From Brugia malayi (lineage: Eukaryota; Nematoda; Chromadorea; Rhabditida; Onchocercidae): a DNA stretch of 64,000 nucleotides. The position numbers and the translations under genes are program-made. Shown piece after piece: positions 44,480-56,960 of this stretch (its first letter is position 1; each line of letters starts with the position of its first letter). The notes beneath the pieces are model-generated. The model was not told the DNA's origin and made no database searches. It was given only the letters and a program-made list of their open reading frames with translations. The stretch is taken from positions 721,001-785,000 of the forward strand of contig NW_025062284.1 in assembly GCF_000002995.4 (NCBI RefSeq). Reading direction: 5' to 3'.

Positions 44480-45480
44480 GTTATTTGATAGTTTAAAAAT
44501 TTCCACTGCAAATTTTCTAAAAAATTGATAATTTAATAAAATTTTAGAATATAATTTTCCATAAATTAAGTATTCATTATCAAAAATTTGCAATAAAAAA
44601 AAAAAAAAAAAAAATTTTAAAAAATTAATTTCAAATTTTCTTTTCTTTGAAACTATTTGCTAAATCAAAAAAAATAAAATTATTTTCTATAAAATTAAAT
44701 AAATTAATTAAAATTATAGAATTAGTCTAATTTGCATTTCATATAATAAATGAATAATTTTATTTTCAATTAATTAATTTCAACTTTTTAATCTAATCAA
44801 AATTTTTATTTTGACTTAATGCAACTTATATAAAATATGCTAATTATCATAATCAAATCATCACGTACGCCAAAAAAAAATCATCACGTACGTACGTATT
44901 TACGTCCAGCATCATATCAGTTTACATATTTTTCTTCAGATTTTCTTTTTTTTTTTTTTTTACCAAAATTAATTTTTTTTTTTTAAAAAAAAAAAATAAA
45001 TCATTCATATGTAAAATAAAAATTTATTTATTATTATTTTTTTTAAATTATTAACTGAAAATATAATTAATTTTAAACGAATTTAATTATTCCGATAATT
45101 TATTCAATTCTTTTTTTTTATTATTTTAATTAAAAAAAATTTTGTTTCTATTTGCTGAAACAATAATTCAGGCAAATTTGTTAATATTAATGAGATTTAA
45201 ATTCAGGTTTTTTCTTTTTTTTTTTCTTTCAAAAAAAAAAGAAAAGAAAAATTTTGAAAATATTTAACAAAGAGTTTTCTTTTTCTATTTTTTTTTTTTT
45301 AATCAATTATTTTTCATCAATTAGCTTTCCTTTTTTTTTTTTTTTTTTTGACCATTAATTAAACTTTAATTTTTGTTCATCAAAAAATTTGAAGAAAAAA
45401 AAAAAAAAAACAAGTAAATTTACAATGATTATAGTTGTTGAAGATGAATGAAATGAAAAATTTTAACTAATTTAATTTTT
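44480..45480. other. A/T-rich intergenic DNA with a CACGTACG patch
   Basis: Mostly homopolymer. At 44861-44907, TCATCACGTACG is duplicated and followed by TACGTATTTACGTCC, a CpG-rich patch ahead of the next array. Confidence 0.55.
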
Positions 45481-45489
45481 TAATTTAAT

Positions 45490-46200
45490 TTATTTTTTAC
45501 TACGATTTTTCGATTCTTTCCATATTGATTTTACATAAATTTACAAAAAAAAAAGAGAAAAAAAAACGCACGTAACACGTACACGTTTAAACTAAATTCA
45601 AATTAAATAATTTTAATAATTTTTATTTTGATTAAATTTAAATTATATAATTTTAAATTAAATTTCGATTCTATCCATATTAATTTCACTTTAGTTCACA
45701 AAAAAAAAAAAAACGTACATGACACGTACACGTTTGAATTAACTTACGGACACACTTTAATTATACACTTTCACGTATATTTATACGTATATACGCTTAA
45801 ATATCTACATGTATACGTGTATACGTAGACGGATACGTGTACGTTGGTTACATCCAGAACAATTCATTGATTCTCCGATTCTTTCCATATTGATTTCACG
45901 TAAATTTACAAAAAAAAACGTACATAACATGTACACGTTTAAATTAACTTACGGATAAATTAAATTGAATTAAATAATTTTAAATTAAATTCCGATTCCA
46001 TCCATATTTATTTCACTTAAATTTACAAAAAAAAAAAAAAAAAAAAAAAAAAACGTATATAACACGTACACGTTTAAATTAAATTGCGGACATGCTTTAA
46101 TTATACACTTTCACGTATATTTATACGTATATACGCTTAAATATCTACATGTATACGTGTATACGTAGACGGATACGTGTACGTCGGTTACATTCAAAAT
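45490..46200. repeat. ACGT-rich repeat, two ~375-bp units
   Basis: Each unit has two leaders (CATATTGATTTTACATAAAT-type then ACGTACACGTTTAAA) and, at 45769-45850 and 46111-46190, TTCACGTATATTTATACGTA, CTACATGTATACGTGTATAC and AGACGGATACGTGTACGT. It is rich in TACGTA/CACGT words and self-complementary stretches. Confidence 0.92.
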
Positions 46201-46499
46201 AATTCATTTAATTAGAGAAATTATTTTTTTTTTTTCTCTCTTTCTTTTTCTTTTTATTAAATCAGCCATTTGTGAAAATGAAAAGAAGAACGAAATTGTC
46301 AACTTGTTTGTCACCAAAATTTTTTTATTGTCACTTTATCATTTCCTATTGTTTAAACTTATACACCAACTGTTTACTTCATTAATTATTTCATTTTTGT
46401 TTTTGGTTATTTAATTATTAAATTTAGGTTATTTCTAAATTATTATTATTTTTTTTTTATTCATTTAATAATTTTTGTCATTTTATTGATAATTAAATT

Positions 46500-46880
46500 C
46501 ATACTAATTAATGTTTATTTAATTTAATCATATTCCAACATTATCATTGTTACACTATCATTATCATTTTTATCATTTATTGATTAATTTATTATCATTT
46601 ATTGATTATCTATTGATCAAATTATTCTTTTTTATTTAATTTAATCAAATTCCAACATTATCATTGTTACACTATCATTATCATTTTTATCATTTATTGA
46701 TTAATTTATTATCATTTATTGATTATTTATTCATCAAATTATTATTTTTTATTTAATTTAATCATTTCAACATTCTCATTGTTACACTATCATTATCATT
46801 TTTATCATTTATTGATTAATTTATTATCATTTATCGATTATTTATTCATCAAATTATTCTTTCTTTTTTTTTTTCTTTTT
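46500..46880. repeat. ~121-bp tandem repeat x3
   Basis: Units share TTATCATTGTTACACTATCA and TTATTGATTAATTTATTATC. Confidence 0.92.
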
Positions 46881-46919
46881 CAATAATAATTTTCATTTAT
46901 CATATTTATTTATCAATTT

Positions 46920-47450
46920 ATGCAAATTTTTTTTCATATCTTTTCATTTCCTGTCATCTTCACTCACATCTATTTCCCGTATTTGCTGTCCACTTTGTCA
47001 AATTTTTGTGTCCCCTCTCTCCTTTTTCTCCCTCTCCCTCCCTCCCTCTCTCTCTCTCTCTCTGAGAGATACAGATGTAGCACAACGTATTCATTTATTA
47101 CATTTTATGTAAATTTTTTTCATATCTTTTCATTTCCTGTCATCTTCACTCACATCTATTTCCCGTATTTGCTGTCCACTTTGTCAAATTTTTGTGTCCC
47201 CTCTCTCCTTTTTCTCCCTCTCCCTCTCTCCCTCTCTCTCTCTCTCTCTCTGAGAGATACAGATGTAGCACAACGTATTCATTTATTACATTTTATGTAA
47301 ATTTTTTTCATATCTTTTCATTTCCTGTCATCTTCACTCACATCTATTTCCCGTATTTGCTGTCCACTTTGTCAAATTTTTGTGTCCCCTCTCTCCTTTT
47401 TCTCCCTCTCCCTCCCTCCCTCTCTCTCTCTCTCTCTCTGAGAGAAACAG
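46920..47450. repeat. ~187-bp tandem repeat x3 with CT tract and TACAG|ATG
   Basis: CATTTCCTGTCATCTTCACT starts at 46945, 47131 and 47319. Each copy has CCACTTTGTCAAATTTTTGT, a long CT tract and GAGAGATACAG (GAGAGAAACAG in the last). It lies 0.7-1.2 kb upstream of the Gln-rich gene. The long plus-strand frames are by-products. Confidence 0.94.
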
Positions 47451-47455
47451 GTTTT

Positions 47456-48130
47456 ATTTTTGAAGATGAATGGAAATGATTTTATGTCCACATTATCATC
47501 ATTATCAAGAGCTATAAAAATATTTTCAATGGACATTGATAAGTCCTGTTTCTCTACATTTTACTTTAATTAAATTATCTCTACTATAATTAATTCATTT
47601 ATCTTATCAGTTCCATTGTTTAATCTATTATCAATTGATAATTGTTATCACCAAACAAATGATAATTATTATTCAATTATATGCTTAATTCATTTAACAT
47701 TTATCATTTTAATTTAAACTATTTTAAAAAAAAAAAAAAAAATTTTTTTTTTTCATTTCAATTCTTTATTTTAATTTTACAAATTAAAAAAGAAAAAAAA
47801 AAAGATTTAAAAAATTTTTTAAATTTTAAAAATAAATATTTTAAATAATATGAGAAAAGAATTTTGTTAATTGTAATATAAATTTGTAAAAATAATTATT
47901 GGTAATATTAAAAAAAAAAATTAATTTGTTTTTTTAATAATTGAATTATAAATAAATATTAAATATATTTGTGCTTAATTCTTTGTAATTTAAATGTGAC
48001 AATTTTTTTTTTTCTTTTTTCTTATTTATATTTATTTATTTATATAATTTTTTTTTTTTAAATTTAATTTTTTAAAAAGTTTTTAAAAAAATTTTTTTTT
48101 TCATTTTTTTTTTTTTTTTTTTTTTTTTAG
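47456..48130 (+). promoter_or_regulatory. 5' flank and acceptor of the Gln-rich secreted gene
   Basis: A long T run ends in TTTTTAG at 48130, three bases before the ATG. With no upstream coding exon, this looks like a trans-splice or 5' UTR intron acceptor. A 33-codon frame starting ATG at 47467 does not join the gene in phase. Confidence 0.5.
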
Positions 48131-48133
48131 GTA

Positions 48134-51100
48134 ATGAATCTTTATTCATTATACTTATTTACAATACTATTTGCAACAGTATGTATGCTATGCAATTCAC
48201 AAAAAGTAAGAGTTTTTATTTTAATTTTTTTTAATTAATTAATTAATTTTTTTTTGTTAAAAAAAAAAAACTTTAATGTATAATTTAGTAAATTTATTAA
48301 AACATTTAAATTAATAATTTAAGTATTGAATTTATTGTGATATTTAAGTATTCAATTTATTGTTGAATTATTAATTTAAATGTTTTAATTTTAATTTATT
48401 CTAATAGTATGAATTTAAGTATTGAATTTATTGTGATATTTAAGTATTCAATTTATTGTTGAATTATTAATTTAAATGTTTTAATTTTAATTTATTCTAA
48501 TAGTATGAATTTAAGTATTGAATTTATTGTGATATTTAAGTATTCAATTTATTGCTGATAGTATGATAGAGATTATTAATTTAAATGTTTTAATTTTAAT
48601 TTATTCTAATAGTATGAATTTAAGTATTGAATTTATTGTGATATTTAAGTATTCAATTTATTGTTGATAGTATGATAGAGATTATTAATTTAAATGTTTT
48701 AATTTTAATTTATTCTAATAGTATGAATTTAAGTATTGAATTTATTGTGATATTTAAGTATTCAATTTATTGTTGATAGTATGATAGAGATTATTAATTT
48801 AAATGTTTTAATTTTAATTTATTCTAATAGTATGAATTTAAGTATTGAATTTATTGTGATATTTAAGTATTCAATTTATTGTTGATAGTATGATAGAGAA
48901 TAATTTTTTTAATAATAATTTAATGAATTTACTTTTTTTTTTGAAAAGTTTTGAAAAGATTTAAAATTTTTTTTAACAATGAATGAAAGAAAAAAAAATA
49001 AATAAATGAAAAATAAATTACAAATTTATTTATTTTATTTTATTTTTTTTTTTTTTATATTCTCATTTTACAGTTACCCGGATTACGAGATATCACTACG
49101 TTTGCTAAAATATTTTACCCGCAACATACATCACATTTTTTACCCAAATTACCATTTGTTACAATTCCCAAAAGAACGAAACTTTATGGCTTACCACCGT
49201 TACCCGGTCATTCCACTGGTAAATCTACCGGTAAATCTCTTTTATAGCTTTATGATAATAAAATTCCACTGGTAAATCTCTTTTATGATTTTATGATAAC
49301 AAGATTCCACCGGTAAATCTCTTATATTTTTATGATAAGAAAATTCCATTGGTAAATCTCGTTTATGTTTTTATGATAACAAAATCCCACCGGTAAATCT
49401 ACCGGTAAATCTCTTTTATAATTTTATGATAACAAGATTCCACCAGTAAATCTCCTATAATTTTATGATAATAAAATTCCACTGGTAAATCTACCGGTAG
49501 ATCTTGTTTATAATTTTATGATAACAAAATTCCACCGGTAAATCTCTTATAATTTTATGATAACAAGATTCTACCGGTAAATCTCTTATAATTTTATGAT
49601 AATAAAATTCTACCGGTAAATCTACCGGTAAATCTTGTTTATAATTTTATGATAACAAAATTCCACCGGTAAATATCTTATAATTTTATGATAACAAAAT
49701 TCCACCGGTAAATCTCTTATAATTTTATGATAACAAAATTCCACCGGTAAATCTACCGGTAAATCTCTTTTATAATTATATGATAACAAAATTCCACCGG
49801 TAAATCTACCGGTAAATCTCTTTTATATTTTTATCAAATAAAATTCCACCGGTAAATCTCTTATTCCTTTATCATAATAAAGTTTTTTTTTTTTTTTTCT
49901 TCATAAATAAAAAAAAATAGAAATTGAAAGAAAAATAATTTCGAATCAAATAAATTAGTATATTAAATTTTTGCAAAAACTAAATAAAAGATAGTAAACA
50001 AATAAATAAATAAATAAATAAACAAATAAATAAACAGCTAAATTGTTGTTTTAAAGCTTAAGGTCCCTCGGTAATGGAATATTTCATTTTTTTTTTTTGA
50101 ATAAAAATAAAATCAAATTAGAATTTGACACAATTCATCAACATTTTAAACTAAAAATAATGTAAAATGATAATTTTGCAAAAAAAAAAAAAATAATCTA
50201 AGAAAAATAAAAAAAAAAAAAAAAAAAACTAAGTTTAAAATAATTTAAAATAGTATTTAGATTATTCAAATTATACTTTGAATAAATAATTAAATAAAAT
50301 TTCATTCGAAAAAAGAGTTTTTTTTTTTTATGAAATATTACTAATTAAAGTTGCACTTTTTTTTTTTTTTTTTTTTAGAAAAGTAAACTGAATTTTAAAA
50401 AAATGTAAAATAAGTTTAATTTAATTAATTACTTTTTCTATGTGAATAAACAAATTTCAATTTTAATTAGTCAATTTTTAAATATTATTAAATTTGTATG
50501 TAATTAGCAATGCTTTTTTTTTTTTTTTTTTTTTAAATTTTAGATATGGAAGAAGAAATTACAACCGAATCATCAATTGCACCAAATCGTACCACAATTG
50601 CACCTCTGTTAAGGTTATTTACCTTACCATTGATTAAATTGCCACCACCACCAAATATTGATACCTATGGTTGGTTCTTACGCTTTTAAAATTATATAAT
50701 TTTGAATAGATTTTTTAAAAAAAAAAGTTAATAAATAAGTTTAAATTCGAGAATTTCGAATAGATTCTATTAAAAAAGGTTAACAAATAAGTTTAACTCC
50801 GATAACTTTAAATAGATTTAAATAAAAAAAGTTAACGAATAAGTTTGAATTCGAGAATTTTAAATAGATTTTATAAAAAAAGGCTAATAAATAAGTTTAA
50901 ATTCGAGAATTTGGAATAGATTTTATAAAAAAAGGCTAATAAATAAGTTTAAATTCGAGAATTTCGAATAGATTCTATTAAAAAAGGCTAATAAATAAGT
51001 TTAACTCCGATAAATTTAAATAGATTTAAAAAAAAAAGTTAACAAATAAGTTTAAATTCGAGAATTTAGGATAGATTTTATGAAAAAAGGCTAATGAATA

Positions 51101-54030
51101 AGTTTAAATTCGATAAATTTAAATAGATTTAAAAAAAAAAGTTAACAAATAAGTTTAAATTCGAGAATTTTGGATAGATTTTATGAAAAAAGGCTAATGA
51201 ATAAGTTTAAATTCGATAACATTAAATAATTTTAAAACAAAAAAAGCTAATAAATAAGTTTAAATTCAAAAAAGTTTGAACATATTCAAAATAAAAAAAA
51301 AAAAAAAAAAAACTAATAAATAAATTAAAATTCGATAACTTTAAATAGATTTTTTTTTTAAAAAAAAAACGTTAATGATTAAGTTTACATTTGATAATTT
51401 TTTTTTTTTTTTAAATTTTTTAAAATAAATTTATATTTGCTAATTTAAATTTCAACAACATTGTCAAAAAAAAAAAAAAAAAGTGTTAATCATTAAAAAT
51501 ATTTAATAAATTACAATTGAAAAATTTTAAATTTAAAAATAATTTAAATTTCAACAAAATCGTCAAAAAAAAAAAATCGAGAAATTTAAAATTTAAAAAA
51601 AAAATAATTTTGTAATTGTAGGAGGAGAAAAAAAAGGAGCATTATTGTTAAATTAAAACTTGTAAATTTTTTTTTCAAAATTAAAATTTTTTTTTTATTT
51701 TTTGAAAAAATAAAAATTTTAATTTTTTAAAAAGGTATCAATACAATACCGGAATTACCACCACAACATGAATCAATCTATGAAGGAATGTTTGCACCGG
51801 ATGGTAGTCTAATCAGGAAGAATGCGACAATAAAAGAAATTAAAAATACAAAATTTCAAACTGAAACAAATCAAGTAAAAAAGTTTTTTTCTTTTTTTAA
51901 AAGAAAAAAAAAAAATATGTAAATTTATAATAATTTCTAATTTATTATTTATAGATTTATGAAGAAGATCGATTGAATCGAAATGATGGAAATTCACGTG
52001 AAACACGCGGAACACGTATACGTGCTGCTGATGGTCCAATTACTTATGATGATTATGATTTTTATCCGGTATGTTTTAATGTTTGTTTCATTCATTTTAA
52101 TAAATTCAAAATTTTTTTTTTAAAAAATAATTAATAAAATTAAAAAATAAAAAATTTAAAAAAAAAAAAAAAAAATTGAAATTTTTAAAAAATAGATAAG
52201 AAAATGAAAACAAATAAGTTTAAAAAAAAAAAAAAATAGCTAATATTACTAGCATTTATCTGTTACTTAATTATTAAATATAGCAGTGATAAGTGTTATC
52301 AGTTACTGTTTGTATATGTTAACGCTTATCACTCTACATTTACGAGTGATAACGTTTGCGTATAGAAGTAATTGTATGTCTTATTAACACTGATTAGTGA
52401 TTATTTTTCTTATCATATAACAACAATAATGGACACATTAATCTGATAACAATACATTATCATTTCTGATAACAATACATTATCACTTCTGATAACAACA
52501 CATTATCATTTCTGATAGCAATACACTATCATTTTTATGATTTAAGCAACAATTAATGCATTAATTCATTTCCATTTCTGATAACAACATATTATCATTT
52601 CTGATAATAGCGCAATTATCATTTCTGATAACAATACATTATCATTTCTGATAACAATACACTATCATTTTTGTTAACAATACATTATCACTTCTGATAA
52701 CGATACATTATCATTTCTGATAGCAATACACTATCATTTTTATGATTTAATCAACAATTAATGCATTGATTCATTTCCATTTCTGATAATAGCGCAATTA
52801 TCATTTCTGATAACAATACATTATCATTTCTGATAACAATACATTATCACTTCTGATAACAACACATTATCATTTTTGATAACAATACATTATCACTTCT
52901 GATAACAATACATTATCATTTCTGATAGCAATACACTATCATTTTTGTGATTTAATCAGTAATTTTTGTGATTTAATCAGTCAATGATTCATTTCCATTT
53001 CTGATAACAACATATTATCATTTCTGATAATAGTACATTATCATTTCTGATAATAATACATTATCGCTTCTGATAACAATACATTATCATTTCTGATAGC
53101 AATACACTATCATTTTTGTGATTTAATCAGTAATTAATTCAATGATTCATTTCCATTTCTGATAATAGCGCAATTATCATTTCTGATAACAATACATTAT
53201 CATTTCTGATAACAATACATTATCACTTCTGATAACAACACATTATCATTTTTGATAACAATACATTATCACTTCTGATAACAATACATTATCATTTCTG
53301 ATAGCAATACACTATCATTTTTGTGATTTAATCAGTAATTTTTGTGATTTAATCAGTCAATGATTCATTTCCATTTCTGATAACAACATATTATCATTTC
53401 TGATAATAGTACATTATCATTTCTGATAATAATACATTATCGCTTCTGATAACAATCAATTATCACTTTTGAATATTCTAATGATAACAAAAGTATAACA
53501 GAAGCAGTTATGCTTATCAATTTTTTATCATACAGTTAATCACATATGATAATGAATCACAAACAAATATTTGCTTACAATTACAGCAACTATTTCTTGC
53601 ATGTTAAAGTAAAGTAAAGTAAAATAGAGTAAAGTAATAATATATTGGCGCAAATTGCATTGCTACATTTGATTAGTAAAATGCGCAGCTAGCATAATTT
53701 CTACTTTTCATTTCAAATTTTTGAACTTAAAAAGAAACAAATATAATTTCAGGATGAGAAACAAACAAACATTCATGAAGAAAATATGATTGCAACTAAT
53801 TTCTTACGTAAACAAAATAAAAACAATGCAAAATTATTATCAACTAAATCTATTAATTATAATAAAGTAATATTTTAAAAAAATTTTTTTTTTTAAATCT
53901 TTTTTTTAAATCCTTTTTTTTTTGTAAATTTTTTTTAGTAAATAAGAGTAAATATTAATAAATTTTATTTAATTTATTTATTTTAAAGATAATAACCTCA
54001 TCAGAATCAGAAATATCTTCATTTAATGAT

Positions 54031-54074
<44 letters not shown>

Positions 54075-54515
54075 TACTACTACCAAAGGTATATTAAATT
54101 ACAATTATTAAATTAATAAATTAAATTTGTAATTTTTTTTTTTCATTTACCTTTTATTGAGTTAAATAAATAATTTTGCTATTTTCAATTATAATATGCA
54201 ATTATTAATTTTTATTTCAATTATTTATTTATTTATTTATTTTTTTTTTTTGTTGTTTGCAATATTTTTACCAAATATTTTGTTGCTGCTAATTAAATAT
54301 TTCATCTTATAATTTCTCAATTATTTATTTCTATGTGTCAAATATTATTTCTTCTTTTTTTTTTTTAAATTTTCACTTAGAAAAAAAAAAATTTGAAATT
54401 TTAGAAACAATAGAATTGAATCCAAATGTAAAATCATCAACACTCACTCGATTGCAAGTTTTAATTTCTGGTGAAAATGATAGATTTGCAAAAAAAAATT
54501 TCAATTTTGGTAAAA

Positions 54516-54546
<31 letters not shown>

Positions 54547-56600
54547 TCTATCTTATTCTATTATTTTCATAATTTATGAAGCAATTAAATTGTTAAATAA
54601 TTCAAAAATGATAAAAAATAATTTTTTTTTTTTTGTGAAATAGAAAATAAATGATATTTAAATATAATATTACGATCATATCAGAATTTAATTAATTAAT
54701 TAATTATACTTAAATTACAGCTGATGTAAATGATATTCACATATAACAATACGATTATATCAGAACCTAATTAATTAATTAATTATACTTAAATTGCGGA
54801 TAATATAAATGATAATTGTATATAAGAGTACAATCATATCAGAATTTAATTAATTAATTATACCTAAATTACGGATGATGTAAATGATATTCACATATAA
54901 CAATACGATTATATCAGAACCTAATTAATTAATTAATTATACCTAAATTACGGATGATGTAAATGATATTTATGTATAACAGTACGATCATATCAGAACT
55001 TAATTAATTAATTAACTACAGTACGATCATATCAGAATTTAATTAATTAATTAATTACACCTAAATTACGGATGATATAAATGATATTTATATATAAGAG
55101 CACGAACATATCAGAATTTAATTAATTAATTAATTACATCTAAATTACGGATGATATAAATGATATTTATATATAAGAGCACGAACATATCAGAATTTAA
55201 TTAATTAATTAATTACACCTAAATTACAGATGATGTAAATGATATTTATATATAAGAGCACGAACATATCAGAATTTAATTAATTAATTAATTACATCTA
55301 AATTACGGATGATATAAATGATATTTATATACAATAGTACGATCATATCAGAATTTAATTAATTAATTAATTATACCTAAATTACGAATGATATAAATGA
55401 TATTTATATACAATAGTACGATCATATCAGAATTTAATTAATTAATTAATTAATTACATCTAAATTACGGATGTTGTAAATTATTTTAATTGTAGTATCT
55501 GATGCATACAGAGAAAAACCGCACAGAATTTTTCCGCGATCAGATCATTCACCGGTACAGGTGATTCCGGTACGAGTAACGGAGCATAAATCTGACAATG
55601 AAAGTGCTCTCCAGTTATCAGAATGGCAACGATATGAAAATGGAAGTTTAGATCGAACTACAATTAAGCCAAATATTCGTGTCATCCTTCGTGATGGTCA
55701 AATTGAGCGCAATAAAATTGTCACATCAACTGTCACCAAATCTAAATCAGTACCACATGCTAATTCTTTGCCAAAGAAAAGAGATGAATTTGAATTACAG
55801 CAGTATGATACTGAAGTAAATTATCCTAAATTATCACAAAAATTAACATCAAAGAATTCAATTCCTGAAAAATTTCACGAAAAGGTATTTTTTTTTTTTT
55901 TTTTTTTCTAGACAAATAAATAAATTGAATAGTGTCACCATTTGTCACCAAATCTAATTCTAGACGAGTAGATTATAATAAATAATTATTCTTCAAATCT
56001 AATGAAATAGAATTAATTATTATTAATCATTAATGCATTTCTGATAGTTTACAATTATATATATATATTTTTTTTACACAAATAAATAAATCGAATAGTG
56101 TCACCATTTGTCACTAAATCTAGTGTCACCATTTGTCACCAAATCTAATTCTAGACGAGTAGATTATAATAAATAATTTTCTTCAAATCTAATGAAATAG
56201 AATTAATTATTATTAATCATTAATGCATTTCTGATAGTTTACAATTATATATATATATTTTTTTTTACACAAATAAACAAAAATCGAATAGTGTCACCAT
56301 TTGTCACTAAATCTAGTGTCACCATTTGTCACCAAATCTAATTCTAGACGAGTAGATTATAATAAATAATTATTCTTCATTATTAATCATTAATGAATTT
56401 CTGATAGTTTATATATATATATATATTTTAATAAATAAATCGAATAGTGTCATCATTTGTCACTAAATCTAGTGTCACATTTTTTTTTTTTTTTTTTTTT
56501 TTTTATTAATTATTATTATCATTATTTCTGATAGTTTATATATATATATATATTTTTTACACAAATAAATAAATCGAATAGTGTCACCATTTGTCATTTT

Positions 56601-56674
<74 letters not shown>

Positions 56675-56823
56675 TTAGTGTCACCATTTGTCACCAAATC
56701 TAATTCTAGACGAATAGATTATAATAAATAATTATTCTTCAAATCTGATGAAATATAATCAATTATTATTATTATTCATTAATGCATTTCTAATAGTTTA
56801 CAATTATAGCAGCAGCAGCAGCG

Positions 56824-56871
<48 letters not shown>

Positions 56872-56873
56872 GC

Positions 56874-56904
<31 letters not shown>

Positions 56905-56927
56905 GCAACAACAACAACAACAACAGC

Positions 56928-56960
<33 letters not shown>

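Noticed and set aside
46920..47479. 126- and 95-codon plus-strand frames
   Set aside because: Shadow of the 187-bp repeat; no splice or start context and the frame changes between copies.
47467..47568. 33-codon frame beginning MNGNDFMSTLSSLSRAIKIF
   Set aside because: No good donor in phase with the exon at 48134; may be untranslated leader or chance.
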